Shown here piece by piece: positions 1 through 7,250 of a stretch of DNA of 10,547 bases; within the stretch, counting starts at the first letter, position 1; the number at the start of each line of letters is the position of its first letter. The notes beneath the pieces were generated by a model, which worked only from the letters and a program-made list of their open reading frames with translations, did not search any database and was not told the origin of the DNA. Origin of the DNA: Candidatus Woesearchaeota archaeon. Lineage in GTDB: Archaea > Nanobdellota > Nanobdellia > SCGC-AAA011-G17 > JACPNG01. Location: the NCBI GenBank assembly GCA_018303705.1, contig JAGVXQ010000057.1:1-10547 (forward strand), given 5' to 3'. The position numbers and the translations under genes were made by a program.

Positions 1-180
1 GCTATTTGTGAGTCTGGACAGATTGTTGGCGGAACTAAAAACAATTATTGGATTAGAAATTCTGAAAACAAAAGAATTGGAAGAACGCATATTTCTTGGT
101 TGTCTCATAGTTTTAAAGTAAAGGAGGCGGCTCTCCCCCCCAATGCAAGACAAGGGGGTATCCGAGCCGAACTGAAATGA
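1..180 (+). CDS. C-terminal end of an unidentified protein (5' end outside window)
   Basis: Frame 1 is open from the first base to a TGA at 178-180, giving 59 residues. I do not recognise the family. The first ~40 residues are polar, with Asn, Lys, Arg and aromatic residues (for example NNYWIRNSENKR), and look like normal coding sequence. The last ~17 residues are encoded by a GC-rich inverted repeat (128-169) and may be low-value tail sequence. The TGA overlaps the ATG of the next gene (ATGA at 177-180), so the two are probably co-transcribed and possibly translationally coupled. The true stop could only be questioned with homologs. The open frame is short, so coding status is moderately supported. 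Confidence 0.45.
   Translation, partial: AICESGQIVGGTKNNYWIRNSENKRIGRTHISWLSHSFKVKEAALPPNARQGGIRAELK
123..176 (+). promoter_or_regulatory. Shine-Dalgarno separated from its ATG by a GC-rich hairpin
   Basis: GGAGG lies at 123-127, too far from the ATG at 177 to act directly (49 nt). The next base begins an inverted repeat: CGGCTC at 128-133 pairs with GAGCCG at 164-169, and inside it a run of seven C (135-141) can pair with GGGGG at 154-158. If this hairpin forms, GGAGG is left only 7 nt (170-176) from the ATG, a normal spacing. The pairing is seen in the sequence; the role in ribosome placement is inference. Confidence 0.5.
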
Positions 181-776
181 AATTAATAAGGAATTTTCCA
201 TCATGCAAACAACCAAGGGACAATGAATGCGGCCCGGTTATTATGTCTGCTGTTCTAGCTTATTATGGCATCGATATCAGGGTAAATGACTTATCAGATA
301 TGATGAAGACCACGTTAAGAACTGGCACGCCAATAGGCGGTTTCAAAAGGGCAGCAAAAAGATTTGGATTGGAAATTCTTCATGATGGAGAAATGGATTT
401 GGAAGGTATTATTGGATGGATTGATGATAAAAAACCTGTTATCATGGCAATACAAGCTTGGCCCAGCTGCGAGACAGGCAAAAAGGACCTAAACCATTAT
501 TGGCATGCAGGACATTATGTAGCTGCAATAGGTTATGGTAAAGACAGGATAATTTTTGAAGACCCTGTATGCGCTGTCAGAACATATTTGTCTTTTGAGC
601 AGGTAAATAAAAGGTGGCATGATATTGATTATCCTACAAACGGGCATACAAAGAAATTAGACCATTACGGGCTGGTATTAGGCCACTGGCACGGGCCTGT
701 TTACAAACCAAACATTATTGTTCCAATGGACTGGAATTCTTATGAGAAAGATGGCAATACATTGAAAATTGGCTGA
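177..776 (+). CDS. C39-like papain-fold cysteine peptidase, stand-alone
   Basis: This 199-residue protein has the layout of peptidase family C39 (bacteriocin-processing type, papain fold). Gln12 would form the oxyanion hole, followed six residues later by Cys18 in NECGP, then a hydrophobic helix. The catalytic His113 lies in GHYVAAIGY, and Asp129 in FEDP follows after a beta strand, so the triad appears intact. Such domains usually form the N-terminal part of ABC exporters that cleave leader peptides after a double Gly. Here it stands alone, with no transmembrane or ATPase part and no clear signal peptide, so it is probably cytoplasmic. About 70 extra residues after Asp129 are rich in His, Trp and Tyr and are not assigned. 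The start at 177 overlaps the upstream stop and places the Gln/Cys motif at the N-terminus, as is usual. Substrate is unknown; a non-proteolytic papain-like role is possible. Confidence 0.8.
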   Translation: MKLIRNFPSCKQPRDNECGPVIMSAVLAYYGIDIRVNDLSDMMKTTLRTGTPIGGFKRAAKRFGLEILHDGEMDLEGIIGWIDDKKPVIMAIQAWPSCETGKKDLNHYWHAGHYVAAIGYGKDRIIFEDPVCAVRTYLSFEQVNKRWHDIDYPTNGHTKKLDHYGLVLGHWHGPVYKPNIIVPMDWNSYEKDGNTLKIG

Positions 777-785
777 AACCACAAT

Positions 786-809
786 AGAAAAATTTTCTAA
801 AATAAAAAA
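786..809 (-). terminator. Oligo-T terminator region between convergent genes
   Basis: The 33-bp gap between the convergent C39 gene and the gene at 810-1508 is almost entirely A and T. Read on the minus strand it gives several T-runs directly after the stop codon, the usual form of archaeal termination. No GC-rich stem is present. Confidence 0.4.
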
Positions 810-1508
810 TTAAGGCTTTTTAGATTTAGCCTTCTTTTTTGCTGCAGCAATGTTCTCTGCATTAGTGTATAATACTGCTGCATTAACAACATCTTCCATG
901 AAATCTGTTACCTTTGACTCATCGAGATAGCAGCCAATTACTTTTCCTTTTTTGTCCTTTTTGTCCTTTAGGAAATTAGCACCAAACAGCCTTGCCTGAA
1001 CGCTGTTATGCTTTTTCTTGTATGCTTCAATGCTTCCCCTTGCAGTGAAGTTCATTCCTACGCCGAGTGCATTGGCAGCATCTTCCTGCGCATATGAATC
1101 TGCAGTTGCCTGGTCCAATTCTTTTGGCTCCACCAAATTCATGAAATAGGAATATAACCTTGATGCGGCTTCTGCCTTACTCTCTGAGCCGTCTACATCA
1201 GAATTCATTGCAGAAAGAACATGGCTTATTATCCTTTTTTTGCCTTCGTTATAATCTGGTTCTGCATCTGTTTTCCTTGTTTCCAAGCCATCATTAGCAT
1301 ATCTTATTGCTTCTTCTGGGCTTACCCTTATGTCCCCGTATGCATTTTTATAGTGTTTAGGATCGCCATTGCTTAATACTCTAGCCAATAAATCATATGA
1401 TCTCTGCCTTTCTTCAGGCCCTGATTGAACAGAATTTATTCCATGGGCTATTGCGTTAATTATACCCATTTCCATCAATTTATCTTCCAAACGTTTTGTT
1501 TCTGCCAT
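810..1508 (-). CDS. Hypothetical protein, helical, Lys-rich C-terminus
   Basis: I do not recognise this 232-residue protein. It lacks transmembrane segments and a signal peptide. It is polar and probably mostly helical, rich in Ala, Glu, Lys and Asp, with a repeated pattern of short acidic and basic stretches. It has a single Cys (in IGCYLD) and ends in a basic tail with KKKAKSKKP, which could contact nucleic acid or simply be disordered. The ATG at 1506-1508 is supported by a strong Shine-Dalgarno, GAGGAGTGA, ending about 6 nt upstream. A TTTATAA box on the same strand at 1581-1588 would give a leader of roughly 45-50 nt. It stands alone, convergent with the peptidase gene. Confidence 0.8.
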   Translation of the reverse strand: MAETKRLEDKLMEMGIINAIAHGINSVQSGPEERQRSYDLLARVLSNGDPKHYKNAYGDIRVSPEEAIRYANDGLETRKTDAEPDYNEGKKRIISHVLSAMNSDVDGSESKAEAASRLYSYFMNLVEPKELDQATADSYAQEDAANALGVGMNFTARGSIEAYKKKHNSVQARLFGANFLKDKKDKKGKVIGCYLDESKVTDFMEDVVNAAVLYTNAENIAAAKKKAKSKKP

Positions 1509-1629
1509 TTTCAGTCACTCCTCATCCATTTTTTTCTACTTAATCATAATTATTATATCATATTTCAATATCTAACTCCCTTATAAACCTTTCTATTTGT
1601 TACTACTTATAGGTTATTAATAAATTCCT

Positions 1630-1720
1630 CCGAAAGGTTTTTATTTTCGGCAGGCATAGCTCATGCTATATCGATGATGAAATTGCATGGCACAAGCTTC
1701 GCTTGCCATGCTTTTTATTA
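1630..1720 (+). ncRNA. Candidate structured RNA or 31-codon leaderless ORF ending in a terminator
   Basis: Three inverted repeats follow one another: CCGAAA 1630-1635 with TTTCGG 1645-1650; ATAGC 1656-1660 with GCTAT 1665-1669 around a 4-nt loop; and GCATGG 1685-1690 plus CAAGC 1693-1697 with GCTTG 1701-1705 plus CCATGC 1706-1711 around a 3-nt loop. The last is followed at once by TTTTTATTATTTT, as at an intrinsic terminator. The reading is ambiguous: CGAAA plus TTTTTA at 1631-1643 also looks like an archaeal BRE/TATA pair, which would start transcription near 1668, just before an ATG-ATG at 1674 opening a 31-residue ORF to 1772. I recognise neither an RNA family nor the peptide. Confidence 0.35.
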
Positions 1721-1724
1721 TTTT
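1685..1724 (+). terminator. Stem-loop followed by T-rich tract
   Basis: An 11-bp interrupted stem (6 bp, 2-nt bulge, 5 bp; 3-nt loop TTC) runs 1685-1711, followed by five T and then ATTATTTT. Its stem is GC-richer than the surroundings. It could end a short plus-strand transcript begun within the intergenic region; no plus-strand gene lies closer than the C39 peptidase. Confidence 0.5.
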
Positions 1725-1894
1725 ACGAAAAGAAATACTTTACGCCATTCATCTCACGCACTAAAGTGACGGAGATTTCTGGCTAGAGAGAATTAAAAAA
1801 AGACATCGTTCTTGAATTGGAAGCTAGTCTTGTTGAGAGAAAGGCCAAATGGTGCAGGTGACAAATGTGTGTGGGCCGTACACCCTATAGATAA

Positions 1895-4097
1895 TTACAT
1901 ATACTCGCGCCTTGCAAACCCTAGAAGAAGCTTTTTCTCTGTCCTTGCAACAACATGCCTTATCCTGTCAACAGCATCTATGTTTGCTGATATGGAATCT
2001 ATGCCTACTTTTACAAGGTATTCAACCATTTCCTCATTGCTTCCTGCCTGGCCGCATATGCTTGTTTCTACATTGTATTCCTTGCATACCTTTATTACTG
2101 ACTTTATAAGGCTCAAAACAGCAGGGTGAAGCTCGCTGAAAAGCTTTGCTATATGCTCATTGTTCCTGTCTATGCCAAGAGTCAGCTGAGTTAGGTCGTT
2201 AGTGCCAAATGACACAAAGTCTATTCCTTCGTCGCATATCTCCTTTATTATCTGGCATGCTGCAGGGGTTTCTATCATTACACCAAAATCTATATTCTCA
2301 CACGGATCCAGGCCTAGTTCTGTCATTACCTGCTTCGCCTTCCTTATCTCGTCTATGCTTATGACGAAGGGAAGCATAACGCCTATGTTAGTTAATCCCT
2401 GATCATGAAGCATCTTTATGGCAGTAAATTCTGCCTTCAGCAAGCCAATGTCATCAAGGCTCCTTCTTATTCCATGCCAGCCAAGCATTGGGTTGCTTTC
2501 CTTTGGCTCATTTTCAGAACCGTCCAAGTCTGTGTATTCATCTGTCCTAAAATCAGATGTCCTGACCCATACTGTTTTTCCCTTGAAAAAAGAGGCTATC
2601 TTACCAATGTTATTGACAAGCATTTCTATGTATTCATTGTCTCGGCCTTCGCGTATGTACTTGATTGGATGTATGCCATTGCTTGCTATCATCATTTCAA
2701 GCCTCAAAAGTCCTATGCCATCGTTCTCTGTTGAAGCTGCCTTTTCAGCAAAATCTGGAAGGTCTATGTTAACCTTTACTTCTGTAACAGTTTCAATTGG
2801 CCCGAATTTCCCATACCTCTCTTTTTCAGATTCAACTTGCTTTATGTTAATCTCTCCCCTGTAAACCTTGCCAGAAGAGCCATCAACAGTAATAATGTCA
2901 TCGTTTTTCAAAATAGAAGTTGCATTCGTTGTTCCGACCACGCAAGGTATGCCAAGCTCGCGGCTTACAATCGATGCATGAGCTGTAATGCCTCCTTGAT
3001 CTGTAACTATTGCCAATGCTTTTTTCATTGCAACAACGTAATCTGGATTTGTTTGCTTTGCAACCAGAATATCGCCTTTCTTAATATTAGGCAAGTCATT
3101 TACGTTAAGAACAATCTTGACAGGGCCTTTTGCAATTCCTGGAGAAGCGCCAAGGCCCTTTAATATTGGCTCCGAGGATATATCTTCATTTTTCTGTGCA
3201 CTTAAAGATTTTTTTAATGTAGTAACAGGCCTTGACTGTACTATGTAGATGTTTGGGCCCTCTATTGCATACTCTATGTCCTGAGCAGAACCATAGTGGT
3301 TTTCTATTTTTACTGCAAGTTCTCCAAGCTTCTTTATCTCGAATTCACTTAGCTTCTGCTCTGATCTCTTGTCTTCAGGTATGTTTCTTCTGACTGTGTA
3401 GCCAAGATTATTGTCAAGGGTGAAAAGCCAGTCCTGCTTGTTTATTACCTTGTTTCTTAGCCTCAAGGTTCCCTTGTCCAATATATATTCATCAGGCATT
3501 ATAGAGCCAGATACAACTGCCTCACCAAGGCCAAAGCCGGTTTCAATAACTATTTCTGCATCATCATTTGTCGCAGGATTCACAGTAAAAATAACCCCTG
3601 ATTTCTGGCTTTGTATCTGTTTTTGCACAACAACTGCTATGTAAACTGACTCATGATGAAAATTATTCTTGACCCTGTAATAAATGGCTCTTGCAGTATA
3701 CAGCGATGCCCAGCATTTTTGCACTGCCTTAAGAACGTTGTTTGTTCCTTTTATGTTAAGGTATGTCTCTTGCTGCCCTGCGAAAGATGCTTCAGGAATG
3801 TCTTCAGCAGTGGCACTGGACCTGACAGCTACATATGGCAAGTCGAATAGTGTCCTGAACTTCCTTTGCTGTTTTTTGCAATGTTGCGCTGTCTTCAACG
3901 TCAAGATTGTCCAGAAGGCCATATATTTTTTGTGCAATGTTATTTGAATCTATGAACCTTTTGAATGCAGAAGCAGTAACCACAAAGCCAGGAGGAACAG
4001 GCAGGCCATAATTGTACATTATTCCAAGATTGACACCTTTACCACCGACAAGGGCTATGTCCTCTTTTTCTATGTCTTTGAACCATATTACGTTCAA
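1895..4097 (-). pseudogene. ppsA: Phosphoenolpyruvate synthase, frameshifted, with an internal deletion
   Basis: PpsA converts pyruvate, ATP and water to PEP, AMP and phosphate, the entry to gluconeogenesis. The reading starts at TTG 4095-4097, 6 nt after GAGGTGAT. The N-terminal nucleotide-binding domain has VGGKGVNLG and PVPPGF, then, in another frame, VAVRSSATAED and SFAGQQETY. The phosphorylated His lies in GGITAHASIVSRELGIP (codon 2978-2980). The C-terminal barrel has NPMLGWHGIRRSL, SFGTNDLTQ and the catalytic Cys in CGQAG (codon 2054-2056). The frame changes by +1 at about 3838-3850: upstream reads KEVQDTIR, downstream DLPYVAVRSS. Other PpsA proteins have about 25 residues there (a helix of the type P-x-E-I-x-x-E-I-x-x-A-Y), which are absent. 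LGEM is also LGIM here. All other domains are intact, so the break is recent, is bypassed by frameshifting, or is an assembly error. Confidence 0.9.
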
Positions 4098-4103
4098 AAT
4101 TTT

Positions 4104-4141
4104 ATCACCTCAAACTTTTTAAACTGAATTGAATATATAAA
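4104..4141 (-). promoter_or_regulatory. ppsA promoter and ribosome-binding site
   Basis: On the minus strand TTTATATA (4134-4141) lies about 40 nt upstream of the TTG start, predicting transcription start near 4112, just ahead of GAGGTGAT (4104-4111). That strong ribosome site 6 nt before the TTG decides this start codon. The promoter is divergent from that of the ABC exporter within 98 bp. Confidence 0.65.
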
Positions 4142-4161
4142 CCTTATTGTATCCTGCAATG

Positions 4162-4170
4162 TACATATTA
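4162..4170 (+). promoter_or_regulatory. Probable TATA box of the ABC exporter gene
   Basis: TACATATTA is centred about 30 nt before the ATG at 4196. There is no Shine-Dalgarno near that ATG, so a leaderless or nearly leaderless message is likely. Confidence 0.4.
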
Positions 4171-4195
4171 CCTTGAAATCTTTTAATAATCTAAA

Positions 4196-5962
4196 ATGGC
4201 ACAGAACATAAAGAGGAAAGAGAAAATAAACTTCAGAAGCAACCTTAGAATGTATCATGAGTTCTTAAAGAAGTATAACCCTATATTTTTTGTTCTGCTC
4301 TTGATCATATTCCTTGGAGAAGCATCATATTTGGTTGACAAGTTCTTGTTCAAGATAATTGTTGATAGGGGGACTGAATTTGCGAGCAATGCTATAGCAT
4401 CTGATGAATATGCAAGGATTCTTAGTATTGTAGCAGTGATTTTCCTTGCATTGCTAGCATTCAAGGCATTAAACAAGTGGTTTCAGCTGCATTTCGTGAA
4501 CATACTTGAAAGCAGGATGATTTTGGATTTAAAAAAGAAATTTTTCAGCCACATCATTGGACTCTCATATGGGTTCCATACTATGCATAAAACAGGGTCA
4601 TTGATAAGCCGGCTTGTGAGGGGTGGAGGCGCTGTGGAAAGGATGAGTGACGTGATCTTTTTTAATTTCGCGCCAATGCTTTTCCAGCTTATTTTTGTTG
4701 GGGCATCCTTGCTTTACTTCGACAGGCTTTCTGCCATTATAACATTTATAGTTGTCTTATGCTTTTTGCTTTACAACCTTTTGATAAACGAGCTGCAGCA
4801 GGAGTCCAATGCTGTTGCAAATGATGCTGAGGACATAGAAAAAGCAAACATAGGAGACATATTTACCAACATAGAATCAATAAAGTATTTTGGAAAGGAA
4901 GCAGCAATAAAAAATAGGTATGCAAGGCTGAACGAACTTACAAGGGAGGCTGTTTTAAGGAACTGGAATTACTTCAGGTGGCTTGATTTTGGGCAGACTT
5001 TTATATTGGGAATAGGAACATTCATGCTTGTTTATTTCTCTGTGCTTAAATTCATGAATGGGATCATCAGCCTAGGCATACTGGTATTCATATACACAAC
5101 GTATGTAAGCGTATTCGGCAACTTGTTTGGCTTTGTGTATGGCATAAGGAATTTTTACAAGGCGATGGTGGATTTTGAACCACTGTTCCAGTACGCGAAG
5201 GTACAGAATGAAGTAAAAGACGTTGCCAATGCAAAAGAAATGAATGTAAGGAATGGTGCAATAGAGTTTAGGAACTTATCATTCAGCTATGGCAAAAGGA
5301 GAATATTCCAAAATTTCAGCCTGAAAATACCAAAAGGAAAAAAGGTTGCTTTTGTTGGGCATTCAGGATGCGGAAAAAGCACATTGGTAAAGCTGCTGTT
5401 CAGGCTTTATGACGTTGAAAGAGGGAATATTCTGATAGACTACAAGGACATAAAGAAATACAAGCAAGAATCATTGAGAAGCGAGCTTAGCATAGTGCCG
5501 CAGGAATGCATGCTTTTTGATGACACAATCTACAACAATATAGCATTTTCAAGGCCTGATGCAAGGAAGGGAGAAGTATTCATGGCTATGAAGTTTGCGC
5601 AGCTTGACAAGATAATAAGCAAGTTTCCAAACGGGGAAAAGACAATCGTAGGCGAGAGAGGGATAAAGCTTTCTGGTGGAGAGAAGCAGAGGGTCTCTAT
5701 AGCAAGGGCATTGCTGGCTGACAAGAAAATATTGGTATTGGATGAAGCAACATCATCACTGGATTCAAAGACTGAATTTGAGATGGAGGGAAAAACAGTA
5801 ATAATAATAGCCCACAGGATTTCAACGATAATAAACTCAGACATAATTGTTGTAATGGACAAGGGCAGAATAGCACAGGCAGGAAAGCATGAAACTTTAG
5901 TTGGCCAAGATGGATTGTACAAAAGGCTGTGGGACCTGCAGAAGGGTGGATATATAAGGTAA
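4196..5962 (+). CDS. ABC exporter half-transporter (MsbA/Atm1-like architecture)
   Basis: A 588-residue half-transporter: a six-helix membrane domain (about residues 25-325) followed by a nucleotide-binding domain, expected to work as a homodimer exporting an unknown substrate across the cell membrane. ATPase motifs are complete: Walker A GHSGCGKST (388-396), Q-loop Gln436, signature LSGGEKQR (492-499), Walker B ILVLD with catalytic Glu517, D-loop SSLDS, and H-loop His540. The Glu-to-His spacing is 23 residues; in exporters such as MsbA and Sav1866 it is 31. The missing 8 residues correspond to the helix normally of the type IQ-x-AL-x-x-L. The gap is in frame, and everything after it (AHRISTI, MDKGRI, HETL) is normal. 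Activity is therefore uncertain. Substrate cannot be inferred; the divergent ppsA neighbour gives no hint. Confidence 0.93.
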   Translation: MAQNIKRKEKINFRSNLRMYHEFLKKYNPIFFVLLLIIFLGEASYLVDKFLFKIIVDRGTEFASNAIASDEYARILSIVAVIFLALLAFKALNKWFQLHFVNILESRMILDLKKKFFSHIIGLSYGFHTMHKTGSLISRLVRGGGAVERMSDVIFFNFAPMLFQLIFVGASLLYFDRLSAIITFIVVLCFLLYNLLINELQQESNAVANDAEDIEKANIGDIFTNIESIKYFGKEAAIKNRYARLNELTREAVLRNWNYFRWLDFGQTFILGIGTFMLVYFSVLKFMNGIISLGILVFIYTTYVSVFGNLFGFVYGIRNFYKAMVDFEPLFQYAKVQNEVKDVANAKEMNVRNGAIEFRNLSFSYGKRRIFQNFSLKIPKGKKVAFVGHSGCGKSTLVKLLFRLYDVERGNILIDYKDIKKYKQESLRSELSIVPQECMLFDDTIYNNIAFSRPDARKGEVFMAMKFAQLDKIISKFPNGEKTIVGERGIKLSGGEKQRVSIARALLADKKILVLDEATSSLDSKTEFEMEGKTVIIIAHRISTIINSDIIVVMDKGRIAQAGKHETLVGQDGLYKRLWDLQKGGYIR

Positions 5963-6238
5963 AAATTATCCATTGATCAACTATCCCAACGATATAAAAT
6001 GTTTTAGAAATTACGAGATTATCGTGCAATCATACAAATCAAAGAGTAAATTGTAACATGCAAAAAGCTATCCCAATCACAGCAAGCTATGGGGTATCTA
6101 CCCAAACTGGAATGAAAGCCACTTATGATTTTTTGCCACGGCTCATATTTATCATATTTAGTTTCCAAAGCTCTATCTTTCTGTAGTTTTTCTCATTCTT
6201 TAAGTAATGGTGACCACAAAGCTAGATATTGTAGGCAC
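5963..6238. other. 276-bp spacer between convergent genes
   Basis: No credible gene is visible. A 42-codon plus-strand ORF (6058-6186) has no promoter, ribosome site or recognisable product. The spacer contains one copy of a 10-bp repeat (6135-6144) also found upstream of the Fic gene, and a 9-bp repeat CTATCCCAA (5981 and 6068) that may be chance. A six-T run at 6129-6134 could help end the ABC transcript. Confidence 0.5.
6135..6144. repeat. 10-bp direct repeat, copy 1 (GCCACGGCTC)
   Basis: GCCACGGCTC occurs here and at 7241-7250 in the same orientation, about 1.1 kb apart, flanking the Fic gene on both sides. The repeat is GC-rich in AT-rich surroundings. It may mark the ends of an inserted segment, but 10 bp is short. 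Confidence 0.5.
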
Positions 6239-7174
6239 CTATTTGAATCTTTTTTTTAACAATTTATATTCCTTTAACAATAAATCTATTGTTGGTTTTA
6301 AGTTATGTTCTTTTTGGTAAGTTTGAAGAGATCTATAGTATTCTGCCCTGTTTTTGAAATCGATGTTAATTGGGGGGAGCCCGTTCTTTATTAGTATATT
6401 ATTCAACAATAACCTACCAACCCTGCCATTGCCATCTCTAAATGGATGAATATTTTCAAATTGATTATGGACAACAGCCGCAAGAATTAATGCAGGATAT
6501 TTTTCTTTATTTTGGCTATACCACCTTATTAATTCTTTCAATAAGGAAACAACTCTGGATTGGGGGGAGCCCATATGAGCAATATTACCCAAGCTATCTC
6601 TAACAGCAACCTCTTCACCCTTTATCCTAAAATTACCTGCAAATTCCTTAGAATTCTTAAAAACAATTTTATGCAATTTTTTTATTAGTTCCAATGATAA
6701 ATGATCGCTAGCCTTTCTTATAAATTTTATAGCTTCATCAACACCATAAGCCTCTGCAATATCTTCTTTTGATTTTTTTGGCCACTTATCCTTTTCAAGT
6801 ATATCCCTTACTTCTACACTATCCAATTCGCTTCCTTCTATAGCATTCGTATTATAAGTAAACAACTCAGAAAATACTTGCCACTGTTCTTCTGATAAGT
6901 GGAAAATTCTTAACTTCTCTTTTTTTTCTATAGCTTTGACAAATTTGATTTCCTTTTCTGGTAATTCTATTTTTATCGGATCTTGAATTAGATTATATTG
7001 ATTTATTTCATCAAGTATTAATTTTTTTGCAATTTCTTTCCTTTCCTCTAGCAATTCTTTATTCAGATTTAATCCTAAATATTTCCTTATTTTATTGATC
7101 TTATTTCCTTCTCTAAAAGAATGTGCAATGTAGTACTTTATATTGCCTAGAGATTTTCTTTTTTCGATATACAT
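6239..7174 (-). CDS. Fic domain protein, class II (N-terminal inhibitory motif)
   Basis: Fic enzymes transfer AMP (or a related group) from a nucleotide to hydroxyl side chains of target proteins. The 311-residue protein has the full active-site motif HPFRDGNGRVGR (243-254), with catalytic His243. It also has the inhibitory helix motif (S/T)xxxE(G/N), as TNAIEG with Glu113, placing it in class II, which is self-inhibited. The first ~35 residues (YIEKRKSLGN then REGNKINKIRKYLG) form a small basic module often seen on archaeal Fic proteins. The C-terminus is Lys-rich and may be a helical or DNA-binding tail. No separate antitoxin gene is adjacent, as expected for class II. The gene is visibly more AT-rich, with more Lys, Ile and Asn, than dacZ or ppsA, and is flanked by short direct repeats; lateral acquisition is plausible. 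Target is unknown. Confidence 0.93.
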   Translation of the reverse strand: MYIEKRKSLGNIKYYIAHSFREGNKINKIRKYLGLNLNKELLEERKEIAKKLILDEINQYNLIQDPIKIELPEKEIKFVKAIEKKEKLRIFHLSEEQWQVFSELFTYNTNAIEGSELDSVEVRDILEKDKWPKKSKEDIAEAYGVDEAIKFIRKASDHLSLELIKKLHKIVFKNSKEFAGNFRIKGEEVAVRDSLGNIAHMGSPQSRVVSLLKELIRWYSQNKEKYPALILAAVVHNQFENIHPFRDGNGRVGRLLLNNILIKNGLPPINIDFKNRAEYYRSLQTYQKEHNLKPTIDLLLKEYKLLKKRFK

Positions 7175-7197
7175 GTAATTTATAATAGGTGACTACA

Positions 7198-7205
7198 TAT
7201 ATAAA
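7198..7205 (-). promoter_or_regulatory. TATA box of the Fic gene
   Basis: TTTATATA on the minus strand is centred about 27 nt before the ATG at 7172-7174, and no Shine-Dalgarno precedes that ATG. This predicts a leaderless message with its own promoter, separate from dacZ upstream. Confidence 0.65.
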
Positions 7206-7240
7206 CATTTCTATTTTTTTGTCTACAAACAATACATATC

Positions 7241-7250
7241 GCCACGGCTC
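7241..7250. repeat. 10-bp direct repeat, copy 2 (GCCACGGCTC)
   Basis: Second copy of the repeat at 6135-6144, lying 10 bp beyond the dacZ stop codon. On the minus strand it reads within GATCCGAGCCGTGGC. The part ATCCGAGCCG also occurs at 160-169 on the plus strand, in the right arm of the hairpin before the C39 gene. Confidence 0.5.

Larger units (their letters stand above)
1509..1894. other. 386-bp intergenic region
   Basis: No long gene is supported here. On the right side of the 810-1508 gene it holds that gene's ribosome site and promoter. Its middle holds a row of hairpins and a T-run on the plus strand (see the candidate RNA). Its last ~100 bp lie downstream of ppsA and include a seven-A run at 1795-1801, which is a T-run on the ppsA strand and may terminate that transcript. 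Confidence 0.6.

Noticed and set aside
1674..1680. ATGATGA resembling a box C of a C/D guide RNA
   Set aside because: No box D (CTGA) follows at a suitable distance and no C'/D' pair is visible.
1812..2129. Plus-strand ORF of 105 codons entering the ppsA region
   Set aside because: Most of it is antisense to the conserved C-terminal barrel of ppsA, and it has no promoter or ribosome site. Only the first ~28 codons are outside ppsA and they match nothing I know.
2202..3947. Several plus-strand ORFs of 65-148 codons across ppsA
   Set aside because: They are antisense to strongly conserved PpsA sequence and have no independent support.
5530..6029. Minus-strand ORFs of 110 and 147 codons over the ABC exporter's ATPase domain
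   Set aside because: They are antisense to Walker B, signature and H-loop coding sequence.
6058..6186. 42-codon plus-strand ORF in the ABC-Fic spacer
   Set aside because: No promoter, no ribosome site, no recognisable product, and its composition is what random AT-rich sequence gives.
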